From contig CAAFRK010000156.1 in NCBI GenBank assembly GCA_900765235.1, positions 1-6,291 on the forward strand: a stretch of DNA of 6,291 nt, written 5' to 3'. Of the stretch, positions 1 through 6,136 are shown piece by piece. Made by a program: the position numbers and the translations under genes. Source of the DNA: an uncultured Veillonella sp. (lineage in GTDB: Bacteria > Bacillota_C > Negativicutes > Veillonellales > Veillonellaceae). The notes under the pieces were generated by a model. It was not told where the DNA came from. It was given only the letters and a program-made list of their open reading frames with translations, and did no database searches. Within the stretch, counting starts at the first letter, position 1; every line of letters starts with the position of its first letter.

Positions 1-2362
1 CCGAGATGCTCTTGTTATTGACCGTGATAAAGCTGTAACTGTAATGGAGCAGTTCAATACGTTGCGAAATGAGTGGGCCTTATATAACCAAGCACAACAA
101 TCTCTTGCAGAGGCTACCTCTAAATTAGACCTCGTGAAAGCCAGAGAAGCGGAGCGTGCTAGCTTACGTGAAAAGGTTCAGTTTCTTACCTCTTTAACGC
201 CAAGCTTTGAGTTATATAAACAGTTTACTGATAAGCAGTCGGTATTAAAAACCTTGGAAACGTCACTTTCAGAGGCTGAAAAAAATGTAGACAGTGCAAC
301 TCAATATGAGTCTAAATGTATAGAGGCTCATGCAGTATTAGAAGCTCAAGCTGAAACTATGCAAGCTAAGCGAACTACGCTTGCCCAAATGGAACAGCAA
401 TCAGAAAAGTTTAATGAGTTAGCAGTGCTAAATAAGGAACTGAGCACATTAAAGAGTAACTTACTGACAAAGGACCGTGAGAAAAGCGAAGCTGCGTTAC
501 AGGCACAGCATAAGACAGTAGCTGATTTAGAGGCTAAGTTAGTTGCGGACAGGCAGCAGTTACAAGGTAATAGCAAAGCGTTAGACTCTATTTCTCGTAT
601 CCAAGAACAGTTAAGTCATTTGCAACGATATTCTGAATTGGTTGCTGAGAAACAGAAGGTTCAAAATGATATCGATGCTAAAGATAAGGCATTAGCTACG
701 CTTGATGAATCCGTAAAGAATTCAAAGGTGCAGCTTGAACGGTTAGAACATTTGATGGCAGAAGGGCATGCCTTTGAACTTGTTCATTTAGTGAAAGATA
801 ACGAACCTTGTCCAGTATGCGGCTCTACAGAGCATCCACAGTTGGCAGCTAAGCCTGACTTATATCCCACGAAAGAGGAGATAGAAGAGGCTCGTGCCGT
901 GCGTGATCTTGAGTTACAAAAGCAAGCTAGTGAAATTGGTCAGAAAGAAACGTTAGCTCTTCGTCTACATGAGTTAGATCAGCAAATTAAAGACCAAGTT
1001 TCTCAGTTGAAGTCATCTATTGAGGGTTTTTCAGAAGATGCTTTTGCTTCTATTCAAGATGACTTGTTATCCGAAATGGAGCAGCTTACAACCTTGCGTA
1101 GCGATACTGAAGAGCTGAGCAACACTATAACTAACACTGAGGGTGACCTCAGTGCGGCTAAAGATACACTATCGAAACTGGAGACGGCTCATAAGGAACT
1201 ACTTGATAACTTGCACAATTTAGAGGTTCAGATTAGTACTGTACAGGCTAAGATTGATACTCTTTCTGAAAGCTTGCCAACTACGGATGTAGCTGCATGG
1301 CATAAAGAGATAGAATCATTGGCGGCTGAGCTTGCAGACTACGATGAACAGATGAAAGTTTGTAAAGCAAATCTAGATTCTGCAAGAGAAGTGCTCAATG
1401 CTAAACGGGGACGTCTAGAAACCTTATCTGCCCAGGTGCAGGAGGACACAAAAGATCTTGATGTACTCAATAAAGACTATGTAGAATCACTGCAATCGAT
1501 TTCTTTATCTGAAAATGACTTTATAGATGCGTTGGATGATTATAAGGCTTTAGATACGTTTAGAACTGAACTACATGCATTGGACGAGGCTTTCAATAAG
1601 GCTCAAGCTGTATATGATGCGGCATTGAAGCATGCTCAATCTGTAGTGGAGCCAAGTGATACGGTTTCCAATGAAGTATACGATGCAGCAGTAGAGCAGC
1701 GTGATGATTTAGTGGGTTCTCTTGCGGCTTGGGATAAAGAAACGAAACATATTGAAACAACACTAGCTTCTCTAGAAACACTTGAACAAGCTATGGGCGA
1801 AGCCCGTGAGGAAGTAACTTTCTTAAGTCGCCTAAATGATTTGGCAAATGGCGGTGAACAAGGGTTTAAAAATGTAACCTTTGAGCGCTATGTATTGGGA
1901 GCTATTTTAGATGAAGTCGTATATGCAGCTAATTTACGGCTTCAAACGATGAGCCGTAATCGCTATTCCTTGGAACGTTCTGACTATACAGGTGGTGGAC
2001 GAGGCAAACAAGGCCTTGATTTGGCCGTCATGGATGCTTTCACAGGTCAATCAAGACCTGCGAATACCTTGTCTGGTGGTGAAACATTCTTGGCTTCTAT
2101 GGCCCTTGCCTTAGGTCTTGCAGATGTCATTCAAAGTTATGCAGGTGGTATTCATATGGATACGATGTTTATCGACGAAGGCTTTGGTACCCTTGATCCT
2201 GATACGTTGGAACTCGCAATGGAAACACTGGTGAAATTACAATCGTCAGGTCGTCTTATCGGCATGATTTCCCATGTACCTGAATTAAAGACTCGTATAC
2301 CGGCCCACTTAGAGGTCACACGTGGTGACGATGGTAGTACGGCAAAATTTGTTATTAACTAG
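1..2362 (+). CDS. sbcC: SbcC, nuclease SbcCD ATPase subunit (5' end missing)
   Basis: SbcC is the ATPase and coiled-coil subunit of SbcCD, the bacterial Mre11-Rad50 counterpart, which opens DNA hairpins and processes double-strand ends in the cytoplasm. The frame is open from the first complete codon at position 2, so the ATG at 44 is an internal methionine. About 786 codons are present; family members run to roughly 1000-1050, so the N-terminal ATPase lobe with Walker A is outside the window. Numbered from the ATG at 44, one sees a long Glu/Lys/Gln/Leu-rich coiled coil, the zinc hook CPVC at residues 256-259, a returning coiled coil to about 600, then the C-terminal lobe. That lobe has the ABC signature LSGGE at 676-680, Walker B ending in the D711-E712 pair followed by GFGTLD, and the switch histidine H744 in ISHVPE. 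The partner nuclease gene sbcD would be expected just upstream. Identity is secure. Confidence 0.95.
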   Translation, partial: RDALVIDRDKAVTVMEQFNTLRNEWALYNQAQQSLAEATSKLDLVKAREAERASLREKVQFLTSLTPSFELYKQFTDKQSVLKTLETSLSEAEKNVDSATQYESKCIEAHAVLEAQAETMQAKRTTLAQMEQQSEKFNELAVLNKELSTLKSNLLTKDREKSEAALQAQHKTVADLEAKLVADRQQLQGNSKALDSISRIQEQLSHLQRYSELVAEKQKVQNDIDAKDKALATLDESVKNSKVQLERLEHLMAEGHAFELVHLVKDNEPCPVCGSTEHPQLAAKPDLYPTKEEIEEARAVRDLELQKQASEIGQKETLALRLHELDQQIKDQVSQLKSSIEGFSEDAFASIQDDLLSEMEQLTTLRSDTEELSNTITNTEGDLSAAKDTLSKLETAHKELLDNLHNLEVQISTVQAKIDTLSESLPTTDVAAWHKEIESLAAELADYDEQMKVCKANLDSAREVLNAKRGRLETLSAQVQEDTKDLDVLNKDYVESLQSISLSENDFIDALDDYKALDTFRTELHALDEAFNKAQAVYDAALKHAQSVVEPSDTVSNEVYDAAVEQRDDLVGSLAAWDKETKHIETTLASLETLEQAMGEAREEVTFLSRLNDLANGGEQGFKNVTFERYVLGAILDEVVYAANLRLQTMSRNRYSLERSDYTGGGRGKQGLDLAVMDAFTGQSRPANTLSGGETFLASMALALGLADVIQSYAGGIHMDTMFIDEGFGTLDPDTLELAMETLVKLQSSGRLIGMISHVPELKTRIPAHLEVTRGDDGSTAKFVIN

Positions 2363-2380
2363 CTATAGAATTGTCAAATG

Positions 2381-2389
2381 TGATACTAT
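2381..2389 (+). promoter_or_regulatory. candidate extended -10 promoter for the downstream gene cluster
   Basis: The gap after sbcC contains TG-A-TACTAT, which matches an extended -10 element (TGn followed by a TATAAT-like hexamer, 2384-2389). Transcription would start near 2396 and give a leader of about 45 bases. No good -35 lies 17 bases upstream: TTGTCA at 2371-2376 is too close to pair with it. The match is short and the DNA is AT-rich, so this is only a candidate. Read-through from sbcC is the alternative, because no terminator is visible between the genes. Confidence 0.3.
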
Positions 2390-2441
2390 TAAAAGAGGAG
2401 AATTCCTACAAAAACATACTGGAATTAATTAAGGAGGTCCT

Positions 2442-2816
2442 ATGAAGTTTTCATTTGCTCATAATAATATAAATGTTAAGGATCTTGATAAGAGTTTAGC
2501 ATTCTATAAAGAGGCCTTATTACTTGAGGAATCTCGCCGTTTGGAAGATCCAAGTGGTGCTTTCACTCTTGTATATTTAAAAAGTCCGTACACAGCGCAT
2601 GAACTAGAACTTACATGGTTACGCGACTGGGATCGCCCTTATAATTTAGGGGACAATGAATTCCATTTAGCGTTTTATGTAGATGACTACGAAGCAGCTC
2701 TTAAAAAGCATAAAGAGATGGGCGTTGTAGCTTACGAAAATGCTGATATGGGTATTTACTTCATTGCTGATCCAGACGGGTATTGGACAGAAATCATTCC
2801 AGCAGGTAAATACTAA
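2442..2816 (+). CDS. VOC-family protein, glyoxalase I (lactoylglutathione lyase)-like
   Basis: This 124-residue protein is a single-subunit-size member of the vicinal oxygen chelate superfamily. The closest fit is glyoxalase I (GloA), which isomerises the hemithioacetal of methylglyoxal and a thiol. Four residues line up with the metal ligands of E. coli GloA (H5, E56, H74, E122): H7 in FAHNN, E56 in ELELT, H75 in EFHLAF and E117 in WTEII. The DPDGYW stretch before the last ligand is typical of the family. The start is fixed by a near-perfect AAGGAGGT at 2431-2438, three bases before the ATG. The stop codon shares its last base with the next start (TAATG). Glutathione use is not shown: another thiol, or a methylmalonyl-CoA epimerase-like substrate, remains possible. 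The fold and metal site are confident and the substrate is not. Confidence 0.85.
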   Translation: MKFSFAHNNINVKDLDKSLAFYKEALLLEESRRLEDPSGAFTLVYLKSPYTAHELELTWLRDWDRPYNLGDNEFHLAFYVDDYEAALKKHKEMGVVAYENADMGIYFIADPDGYWTEIIPAGKY

Positions 2817-3524
2817 TGGAATATATGTTAACTCGTTTAGAGTGGTTAGTTGGTCCCGATAAAATCAAAACCTTAAAAGATACGTCTGTGGCTCTCTTTG
2901 GTGTTGGCGGCGTTGGTGGTGGTGCCCTTGAGGCACTAGTTCGAGCTGGTGTGGGACGCATCGTTCTTATCGATCGCGACTCTACTGCACCAAGTAACAT
3001 AAAACCGACAAATGATTACGACTCATGACACAATTGGAGAGCGTAAGGTGGAGGTAGCAAAGGCGCGAGCGCTTTCTATTAATCCGGATGTAGTGATAGA
3101 AACTCATGATATTATGTATACTGAGGAAAACTACCCTGGATTTATTCAAAGCTTGAACGTTGATTATGTAATCGATGCTATCGATATGGTAACGGCAAAA
3201 CTTAATATTATTGAGGTGTGTCAACGTGAAAGCATCCCTGTTATTTCTTGTATGGGCGGCGGCAATCGCTTTTACCCTGAAAAACTTATGATTGCTGATA
3301 TCAATAAGTCTCATACATGTCCTTTGGCGCGCGTTATGCGTCGGGAGCTCAAAAAACGGGGTATTAAAAAGCAATTAGTTTTATTTTCTACAGAAAAACC
3401 GACAAAACCACAGTTCCGCGGAGAAGCAACAAGCCCTGGTACATGTAGTTTTGTGCCACCAGTGGCAGGTTTTATATTAGCAGCACATGTGTTGCGTACA
3501 ATTTTGGAGGTACCTGAACAATGA
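2816..3524 (+). pseudogene. tcdA: tcdA, tRNA threonylcarbamoyladenosine dehydratase (ThiF/E1-like), frameshifted
   Basis: TcdA (CsdL) uses ATP to dehydrate t6A37 of ANN-decoding tRNAs into the cyclic form ct6A. The gene is split into two frames. The first (2816-3028) carries the ATP-binding GVGGVGG loop at residues 29-35 and reaches PSNI before drifting into a stop at 3026. The second holds the rest: HDTIGERKVEV, the VIDAID strand, the GGGN loop and CPLARVMRRELKKRGI, a typical TcdA stretch. Removing one A from the AAAA at 3001-3004 restores PSNINRQ, the conserved E1-like NRQ motif, and gives a continuous 235-residue protein of normal length. The extra base is thus either a real inactivating mutation or a sequencing or assembly error. 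The start overlaps the preceding stop by one base, with only a weak AGGT upstream, so coupling is likely. The end overlaps the next gene in ATGA. The subfamily call (TcdA rather than another ThiF-like protein) is good but not absolute. Confidence 0.85.
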
Positions 3525-3955
3525 AAAAAGCAAAAATCCATATGGCTGACGGCGGCGATATCGTAATTGAATTATTTGATAAAGAAGCTCCTGGCACAGT
3601 ACAAAACTTTATTGACTTGATCAACAAAGGTTTCTATAATGGCCTTCGTTTCCACCGTGTAATCCCTGGCTTCGTAGCTCAAGGCGGTTGCCCTAATGGC
3701 AATGGTACAGGTGGCCCTGGTTACACAATTAAAGATGAATTGATTGGCAACCCACATAAACATGAACGTGGTGCATTGTCTATGGCTCACCGTGGTCCTA
3801 ATACTGGTGGTAGCCAATTCTTTATCGTATACGAACCACAACCTCACTTGGATGGTGTACACACTGTATTCGGTAAAGTAATCGAAGGTATGGACGTAGT
3901 TGATGGTATTCACCAAGGTGCCATCATGGAAACTGTTGAAGTAATCGAAGGTTAA
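3521..3955 (+). CDS. cyclophilin-type peptidyl-prolyl cis-trans isomerase
   Basis: This 144-residue single-domain cyclophilin speeds cis-trans isomerisation of X-Pro bonds. There is no signal peptide or membrane segment, so it should act in the cytoplasm. Active-site residues match human CypA: R46 and F51 in FHRVIPGF (R55, F60), Q54 (Q63), F101 in GGSQFFI (F113) and H114 in LDGVHTVFG (H126). The position of CypA W121 is His (H109), which in known bacterial cyclophilins goes with weak cyclosporin binding. The start is set by GGAGGT at 3506-3511, nine bases before the ATG, and it overlaps the tcdA stop as ATGA. This strong site should let it be translated even though upstream translation ends early at the tcdA frameshift. 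Codon choice looks more uniform (GGT/GGC, GTA, AAA) than in sbcC, which hints at high expression. Confidence 0.94.
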   Translation: MKKAKIHMADGGDIVIELFDKEAPGTVQNFIDLINKGFYNGLRFHRVIPGFVAQGGCPNGNGTGGPGYTIKDELIGNPHKHERGALSMAHRGPNTGGSQFFIVYEPQPHLDGVHTVFGKVIEGMDVVDGIHQGAIMETVEVIEG

Positions 3956-3959
3956 TCTC

Positions 3960-4589
3960 ATGAATGATGTATCTATTAAACATCCAGAATGGCTATATAT
4001 TGATGTAAATGGTAAAACATCATATGGGTATGACCAAGAATGGTTCACTGATGAGTGGCAACGCTTGTCTGGTTGTGGTCCTACATCGGCATCACAAGTA
4101 TTGGGTTATTCGCTGTTTAGGGATGGCTTATTAGATCTGGAAACCACATCCGATCAAACGCTTGCTTTAGAACGGATGAACTTAGTTTGGAAATATGTAA
4201 AGCCACGCTTTGGTGGTGGTGTTTATAAGACTCAATGGATGGAACGTGGTCTTACTCGTTTATTGGAGGATAAAGGCCTATCTTATGATGTACATATGTT
4301 GAATGTATCTCCGTTCTGCGCATCTCGTGTAGAGGTGGAGGCTGCAGCTCAATTTATTCATGATGCATTGGCACAAGATGTGCCTGTAGCATTTTTGAAT
4401 CGTCATAAGGGTAAAGAAAAAGCTCTTTATACATGGCATTGGGTTCCAATTCACAAGATATTTATGGATGGCGATGATATTCGCTGTGGCATCTTTGATG
4501 AAGGTGAAATCCGTGATTTCTCGTTAGCAAATTGGATGAAAGACACTATTTTAGGTGGCGGTTTCTGTTATATTAGTCGTAAAGATTAA
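3960..4589 (+). CDS. uncharacterised papain/C39-like cysteine peptidase-fold protein
   Basis: I recognise the fold signature but no characterised family member. This 209-residue protein has no signal peptide or membrane segment. Near the N-terminus is W33-Q34-R35-L36-S37-G38-C39-G40-P41-T42; a GCGPT motif is typical of the catalytic cysteine in C39-like and papain-like peptidases. A histidine in TWHWVPI (H160) and an aspartate in GIFDEGEI (D180) follow in the right order for a Cys-His-Asp triad, and Q34 could supply the oxyanion hole. The protein is rich in Trp and aromatic residues, including YGYDQEWF at 22-29. It begins four bases after the isomerase stop, with only a weak GAAGGT (3947-3952) as ribosome binding site, so it is probably translated by coupling. 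A peptidase, amidase or transglutaminase-like activity is inferred from motif order only. Substrate and role are unknown. Confidence 0.7.
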   Translation: MNDVSIKHPEWLYIDVNGKTSYGYDQEWFTDEWQRLSGCGPTSASQVLGYSLFRDGLLDLETTSDQTLALERMNLVWKYVKPRFGGGVYKTQWMERGLTRLLEDKGLSYDVHMLNVSPFCASRVEVEAAAQFIHDALAQDVPVAFLNRHKGKEKALYTWHWVPIHKIFMDGDDIRCGIFDEGEIRDFSLANWMKDTILGGGFCYISRKD

Positions 4590-4615
4590 GAAACAGAGTA
4601 ATTAACGTAATATAC

Positions 4616-4645
4616 ATACGCATCGCAATCATCTGCGGTGCGTAT
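4616..4645 (+). terminator. 12-bp hairpin between the C39-like gene and speE (terminator or leader element)
   Basis: ATACGCATCGCA (4616-4627) pairs with TGCGGTGCGTAT (4634-4645) over 12 bp, with one G-U wobble and a six-base loop ATCATC. The stem is GC-rich for this region and ends 14 bases before the speE ribosome binding site. The bases after it (TGTAGTATA) do not form a proper T-run, so it is a poor intrinsic terminator. It could instead be an mRNA end-stabilising hairpin for the upstream cluster or a structured leader for speE. Confidence 0.45.
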
Positions 4646-4671
4646 TGTAGTATAAAAGTAGGAGGTACTAC

Positions 4672-5511
4672 ATGAGTCAATGGATTACAGAGGAACAAAC
4701 TCCTCATTTACGTCTTAGCGCTGAAGCAGAAGAAGTATTATACTCTGGTGAATCTGAGTTCCAAAAAATTGAAGTATTTAAATCAAAAGAGTACGGTACG
4801 ATGCTCGCATTAGATGGTGTATTCCAAACGTCTGAGCGTGAAGAGTTTATATACCATGAAATGATGAGTCATGTTCCATTGTTTTTACATCCAAATCCTG
4901 AACGTGTATTGATCATCGGTGGCGGTGATGGTGGCGTAGCTAGAGAATGTGTACGCCATGATTGTGTAAAAGAAGTTACTATGGTTGAAATCGATGGTAA
5001 AGTTGTGGAGCTTGCTAAACAATATTTGCCAACTATTGCTAAAGCTATGATTGAAAACCATCCAAAATTAACTGTAAAAATTGGTGATGGTATTGGTTTC
5101 ATGGCAGAAGCAGAAGATTACTATGATGTAATTATCGTAGACTGTTCTGATCCAATCGGTCCTGGTGAAGGTTTATTTACTGAAGAGTTCTATAAGAATA
5201 CATTAAAAGCTCTTAAAAAAGATGGCTTATTTGTACAACAAACAGAATCTCCTATGTTGCATCAACCGCTCGTAGAGAAAGTATTTGGGTATGTAAATAA
5301 TCACTTCCCAATTGCACGTTTATATACTGCATTTATTCCAATTTACCCAGCAGGCATGCATTGCTTCACGTTGGGTTCCAAAACATATGATCCATTAACA
5401 TGGACTCCAAACCGTGAACAAAACTTTGAAACTAAGTACTATAATGCTGAAATTCAAAAGGCTGCTTTTGCTTTGCCAAATTTTGTAAAAAACTATTTGC
5501 CAACTAAGTAA
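4672..5511 (+). CDS. speE: spermidine synthase (polyamine aminopropyltransferase)
   Basis: SpeE moves the aminopropyl group of decarboxylated S-adenosylmethionine onto putrescine to form spermidine in the cytoplasm. The 279-residue length is normal. Family marks in order are the N-terminal beta domain with LDGVFQTS (47-54) and EEFIYHEM (57-64), the nucleotide-binding GGGDGG at 83-88, the acidic VEID at 105-108 that binds the ribose, GDG at 138-140, and the catalytic loop with D157 and D160 in VDCSDPIGP. The start is fixed by AGGAGGT at 4660-4666, five bases before the ATG. It stands 82 bases from the upstream gene behind a hairpin and has its own terminator, so it is probably a separate or partly separate transcript. 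No speD, speA or speB gene is nearby in the window. If the host is Veillonella, polyamines also matter there because putrescine or cadaverine is linked to its peptidoglycan (known biology). A different diamine acceptor cannot be excluded. Confidence 0.95.
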   Translation: MSQWITEEQTPHLRLSAEAEEVLYSGESEFQKIEVFKSKEYGTMLALDGVFQTSEREEFIYHEMMSHVPLFLHPNPERVLIIGGGDGGVARECVRHDCVKEVTMVEIDGKVVELAKQYLPTIAKAMIENHPKLTVKIGDGIGFMAEAEDYYDVIIVDCSDPIGPGEGLFTEEFYKNTLKALKKDGLFVQQTESPMLHQPLVEKVFGYVNNHFPIARLYTAFIPIYPAGMHCFTLGSKTYDPLTWTPNREQNFETKYYNAEIQKAAFALPNFVKNYLPTK

Positions 5512-5526
5512 ATAATATGTATAATA

Positions 5527-5576
5527 GGGGAGCACCATTCGTAAGGTATAACTTATGGATGTGCTTCCTTATTTTT
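5527..5576 (+). terminator. probable intrinsic terminator after speE
   Basis: GGGGAGCAC (5527-5535) pairs with GTGCTTCCT (5561-5569) over 9 bp including two G-U pairs. After an internal loop, GTAAG (5541-5545) pairs with CTTAT (5553-5557) to close the top. The base of the stem is followed by TATTTTT. It begins 15 bases after the speE stop and separates speE from the tRNA promoter. The long bulged stem makes it weaker than the terminator at 5988. Confidence 0.65.
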
Positions 5577-5657
5577 CTGAGGAGAAAGAGTTTATATTGG
5601 GGATAACATACTTTTTTATTTTATTTGTAAAAGTTAAATGAAATTGAGAAAAAGGTG

Positions 5658-5686
5658 TTGACACAAATCTCTAGAACAGATATAAT
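5658..5686 (+). promoter_or_regulatory. consensus sigma-70/sigma-A promoter of the tRNA cluster
   Basis: TTGACA at 5658-5663 and TATAAT at 5681-5686 are both perfect hexamers separated by exactly 17 bases. The 30 bases upstream are A-rich (AAAAGTTAAATG, GAGAAAAAGG) and could act as an UP element. Transcription should start near 5693, about 35 bases before tRNA-His. The region from 5577 to 5657 is AT-rich and shows no gene. Confidence 0.92.
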
Positions 5687-5697
5687 TCTCTTTGTTA

Positions 5698-5714
5698 CGA
5701 AGACAACGTCTTCG
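5698..5714 (+). other. perfect 7-bp leader hairpin before tRNA-His
   Basis: CGAAGAC (5698-5704) and GTCTTCG (5708-5714) form a perfect stem with a three-base AAC loop, starting about five bases after the expected transcript start. No T-run follows, so it should not terminate. It may protect the 5' end of the tRNA precursor, guide its processing, or be a two-fold-symmetric protein site in the initially transcribed region. Its role is unknown. Confidence 0.5.
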
Positions 5715-5727
5715 ATACCTACAAGGT

Positions 5728-5804
5728 GGTGGGTATGGTGAAGCGGTTAACACGGCGGATTGTGGCTCCGTTACGCGTGGGTTCGATCCCCACTACTCAC
5801 CCCA
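5728..5804 (+). tRNA. tRNA-His (anticodon GTG)
   Basis: A complete cloverleaf. Acceptor arms GTGGGTA (5729-5735) and TACTCAC (5794-5800) pair over 7 bp with one G-U. The D stem is GTG/CAC, the anticodon stem is GCGGA/TCCGT around the loop TTGTGGC with anticodon GTG at 5762-5764, and the T arm is GTGGG-TTCGATC-CCCAC. The identity is confirmed by the extra G-1 at 5728 facing C73 at 5801, the histidine-specific feature. CCA is encoded at 5802-5804. It is the first gene of a three-tRNA transcript. Confidence 0.97.
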
Positions 5805-5828
5805 TAACCTACACATCATAATCATTGT

Positions 5829-5903
5829 AGGGGTGTCGCCAAGTGGTAAGGCAACGGACTTTGACTCCGTTATGCGCTGGTTCGATCCCAGCCACCCCTG
5901 CCA
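5829..5903 (+). tRNA. tRNA-Gln (anticodon TTG)
   Basis: Acceptor arms AGGGGTG (5829-5835) and CACCCCT (5893-5899) pair fully. The D arm is GCC/GGC, the anticodon stem is ACGGA/TCCGT around loop CTTTGAC with anticodon TTG at 5861-5863, and the T arm is GCTGG-TTCGATC-CCAGC. The discriminator is G73 and CCA is encoded at 5901-5903. The sequence from the D arm to the anticodon closely resembles other bacterial tRNA-Gln. The first pair is A1-U72, the reverse of the usual U1-A72 of bacterial tRNA-Gln. Confidence 0.96.
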
Positions 5904-5907
5904 ACAT

Positions 5908-5983
5908 GACTCACTAGCTCAGTTGGCAGAGCACCTGACTTTTAATCAGGGTGTCCCGCGTTCGAGTCGCGGGTGAGTCACCA
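5908..5983 (+). tRNA. tRNA-Lys (anticodon TTT)
   Basis: Acceptor arms GACTCAC (5908-5914) and GTGAGTC (5973-5979) pair perfectly. The D arm carries AGCTCAGTTGGCAGAGC, the anticodon stem is CCTGA/TCAGG around loop CTTTTAA with anticodon TTT at 5941-5943, and the T arm is CGCGG-like with the TTCGAGT loop. A73 and an encoded CCA (5981-5983) complete it. It lies four bases after tRNA-Gln, so the two must be cut apart from one precursor. Confidence 0.97.
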
Positions 5984-5987
5984 AATT

Positions 5988-6021
5988 AAAACTCACAAAC
6001 TTCGGTTTGTGAGTTTTCTAT
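5988..6021 (+). terminator. strong intrinsic terminator of the tRNA cluster
   Basis: AAAACTCACAAAC (5988-6000) and GTTTGTGAGTTTT (6005-6017) form a perfect 13-bp stem closed by the very stable TTCG tetraloop. The stem ends in TTTT followed by CTATCTCT. It starts four bases after tRNA-Lys, so it separates the tRNA transcript from the rRNA promoter downstream. Confidence 0.92.
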
Positions 6022-6101
6022 CTCTATTCATAGAGTATTTGGTTATGATTGTATGTATAAAATCAATCAAAAATAAGTTGAAAAAATCTTTGAAAAAGAG
6101 G

Positions 6102-6130
6102 TTGACGATTTAAGATTAGATTGATATACT
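6102..6130 (+). promoter_or_regulatory. rRNA operon promoter with A-rich upstream element
   Basis: TTGACG at 6102-6107 and TATACT at 6125-6130 are separated by 17 bases. The 45 bases before the -35 are strongly A/T-rich with A runs (6058-6098), as expected of an UP element at rRNA promoters. Transcription should begin near 6137. The leader that follows confirms that it drives an rRNA operon. The region 6022-6100 shows no gene. Confidence 0.85.
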
Positions 6131-6136
6131 ATACAA

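Noticed and set aside
44..46. ATG as the start of the SbcC gene
   Set aside because: The same frame is open back to the window edge, no ribosome binding site precedes it, and the ATPase N-terminus with Walker A is missing, so the gene begins upstream.
2401..2426. AATTCC/GGAATT inverted repeat between sbcC and the VOC gene
   Set aside because: Only 6 AT-rich base pairs around a 14-base loop with no T-run, so neither a terminator nor a convincing operator.
2999..3028. Programmed +1 frameshift in tcdA
   Set aside because: No rare codon, slow stop codon at the shift point or stimulatory stem is visible, and TcdA is not known to use one. A plain indel is simpler.
3012..3524. A separate 170-residue gene starting at the ATG at 3012
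   Set aside because: No ribosome binding site lies before it, it overlaps the first tcdA frame, and deleting one A joins both halves into one normal-length TcdA with the NRQ motif.
3572..4048. 158-codon open frame on the - strand
   Set aside because: It lies antisense to the cyclophilin gene and the next start, with no recognisable motif or ribosome binding site. The other antisense frames over sbcC, tcdA and speE were rejected for the same reason.
5580..5641. Tiny TTG-started frame after GAGGAG downstream of speE
   Set aside because: It would give about 14 hydrophobic residues from an AT-rich spacer, with poor spacing to the purine run and no supporting feature.
5692..5976. 94-codon open frame on the + strand
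   Set aside because: It runs through the leader and three well-formed tRNA genes, so it is not a protein gene.
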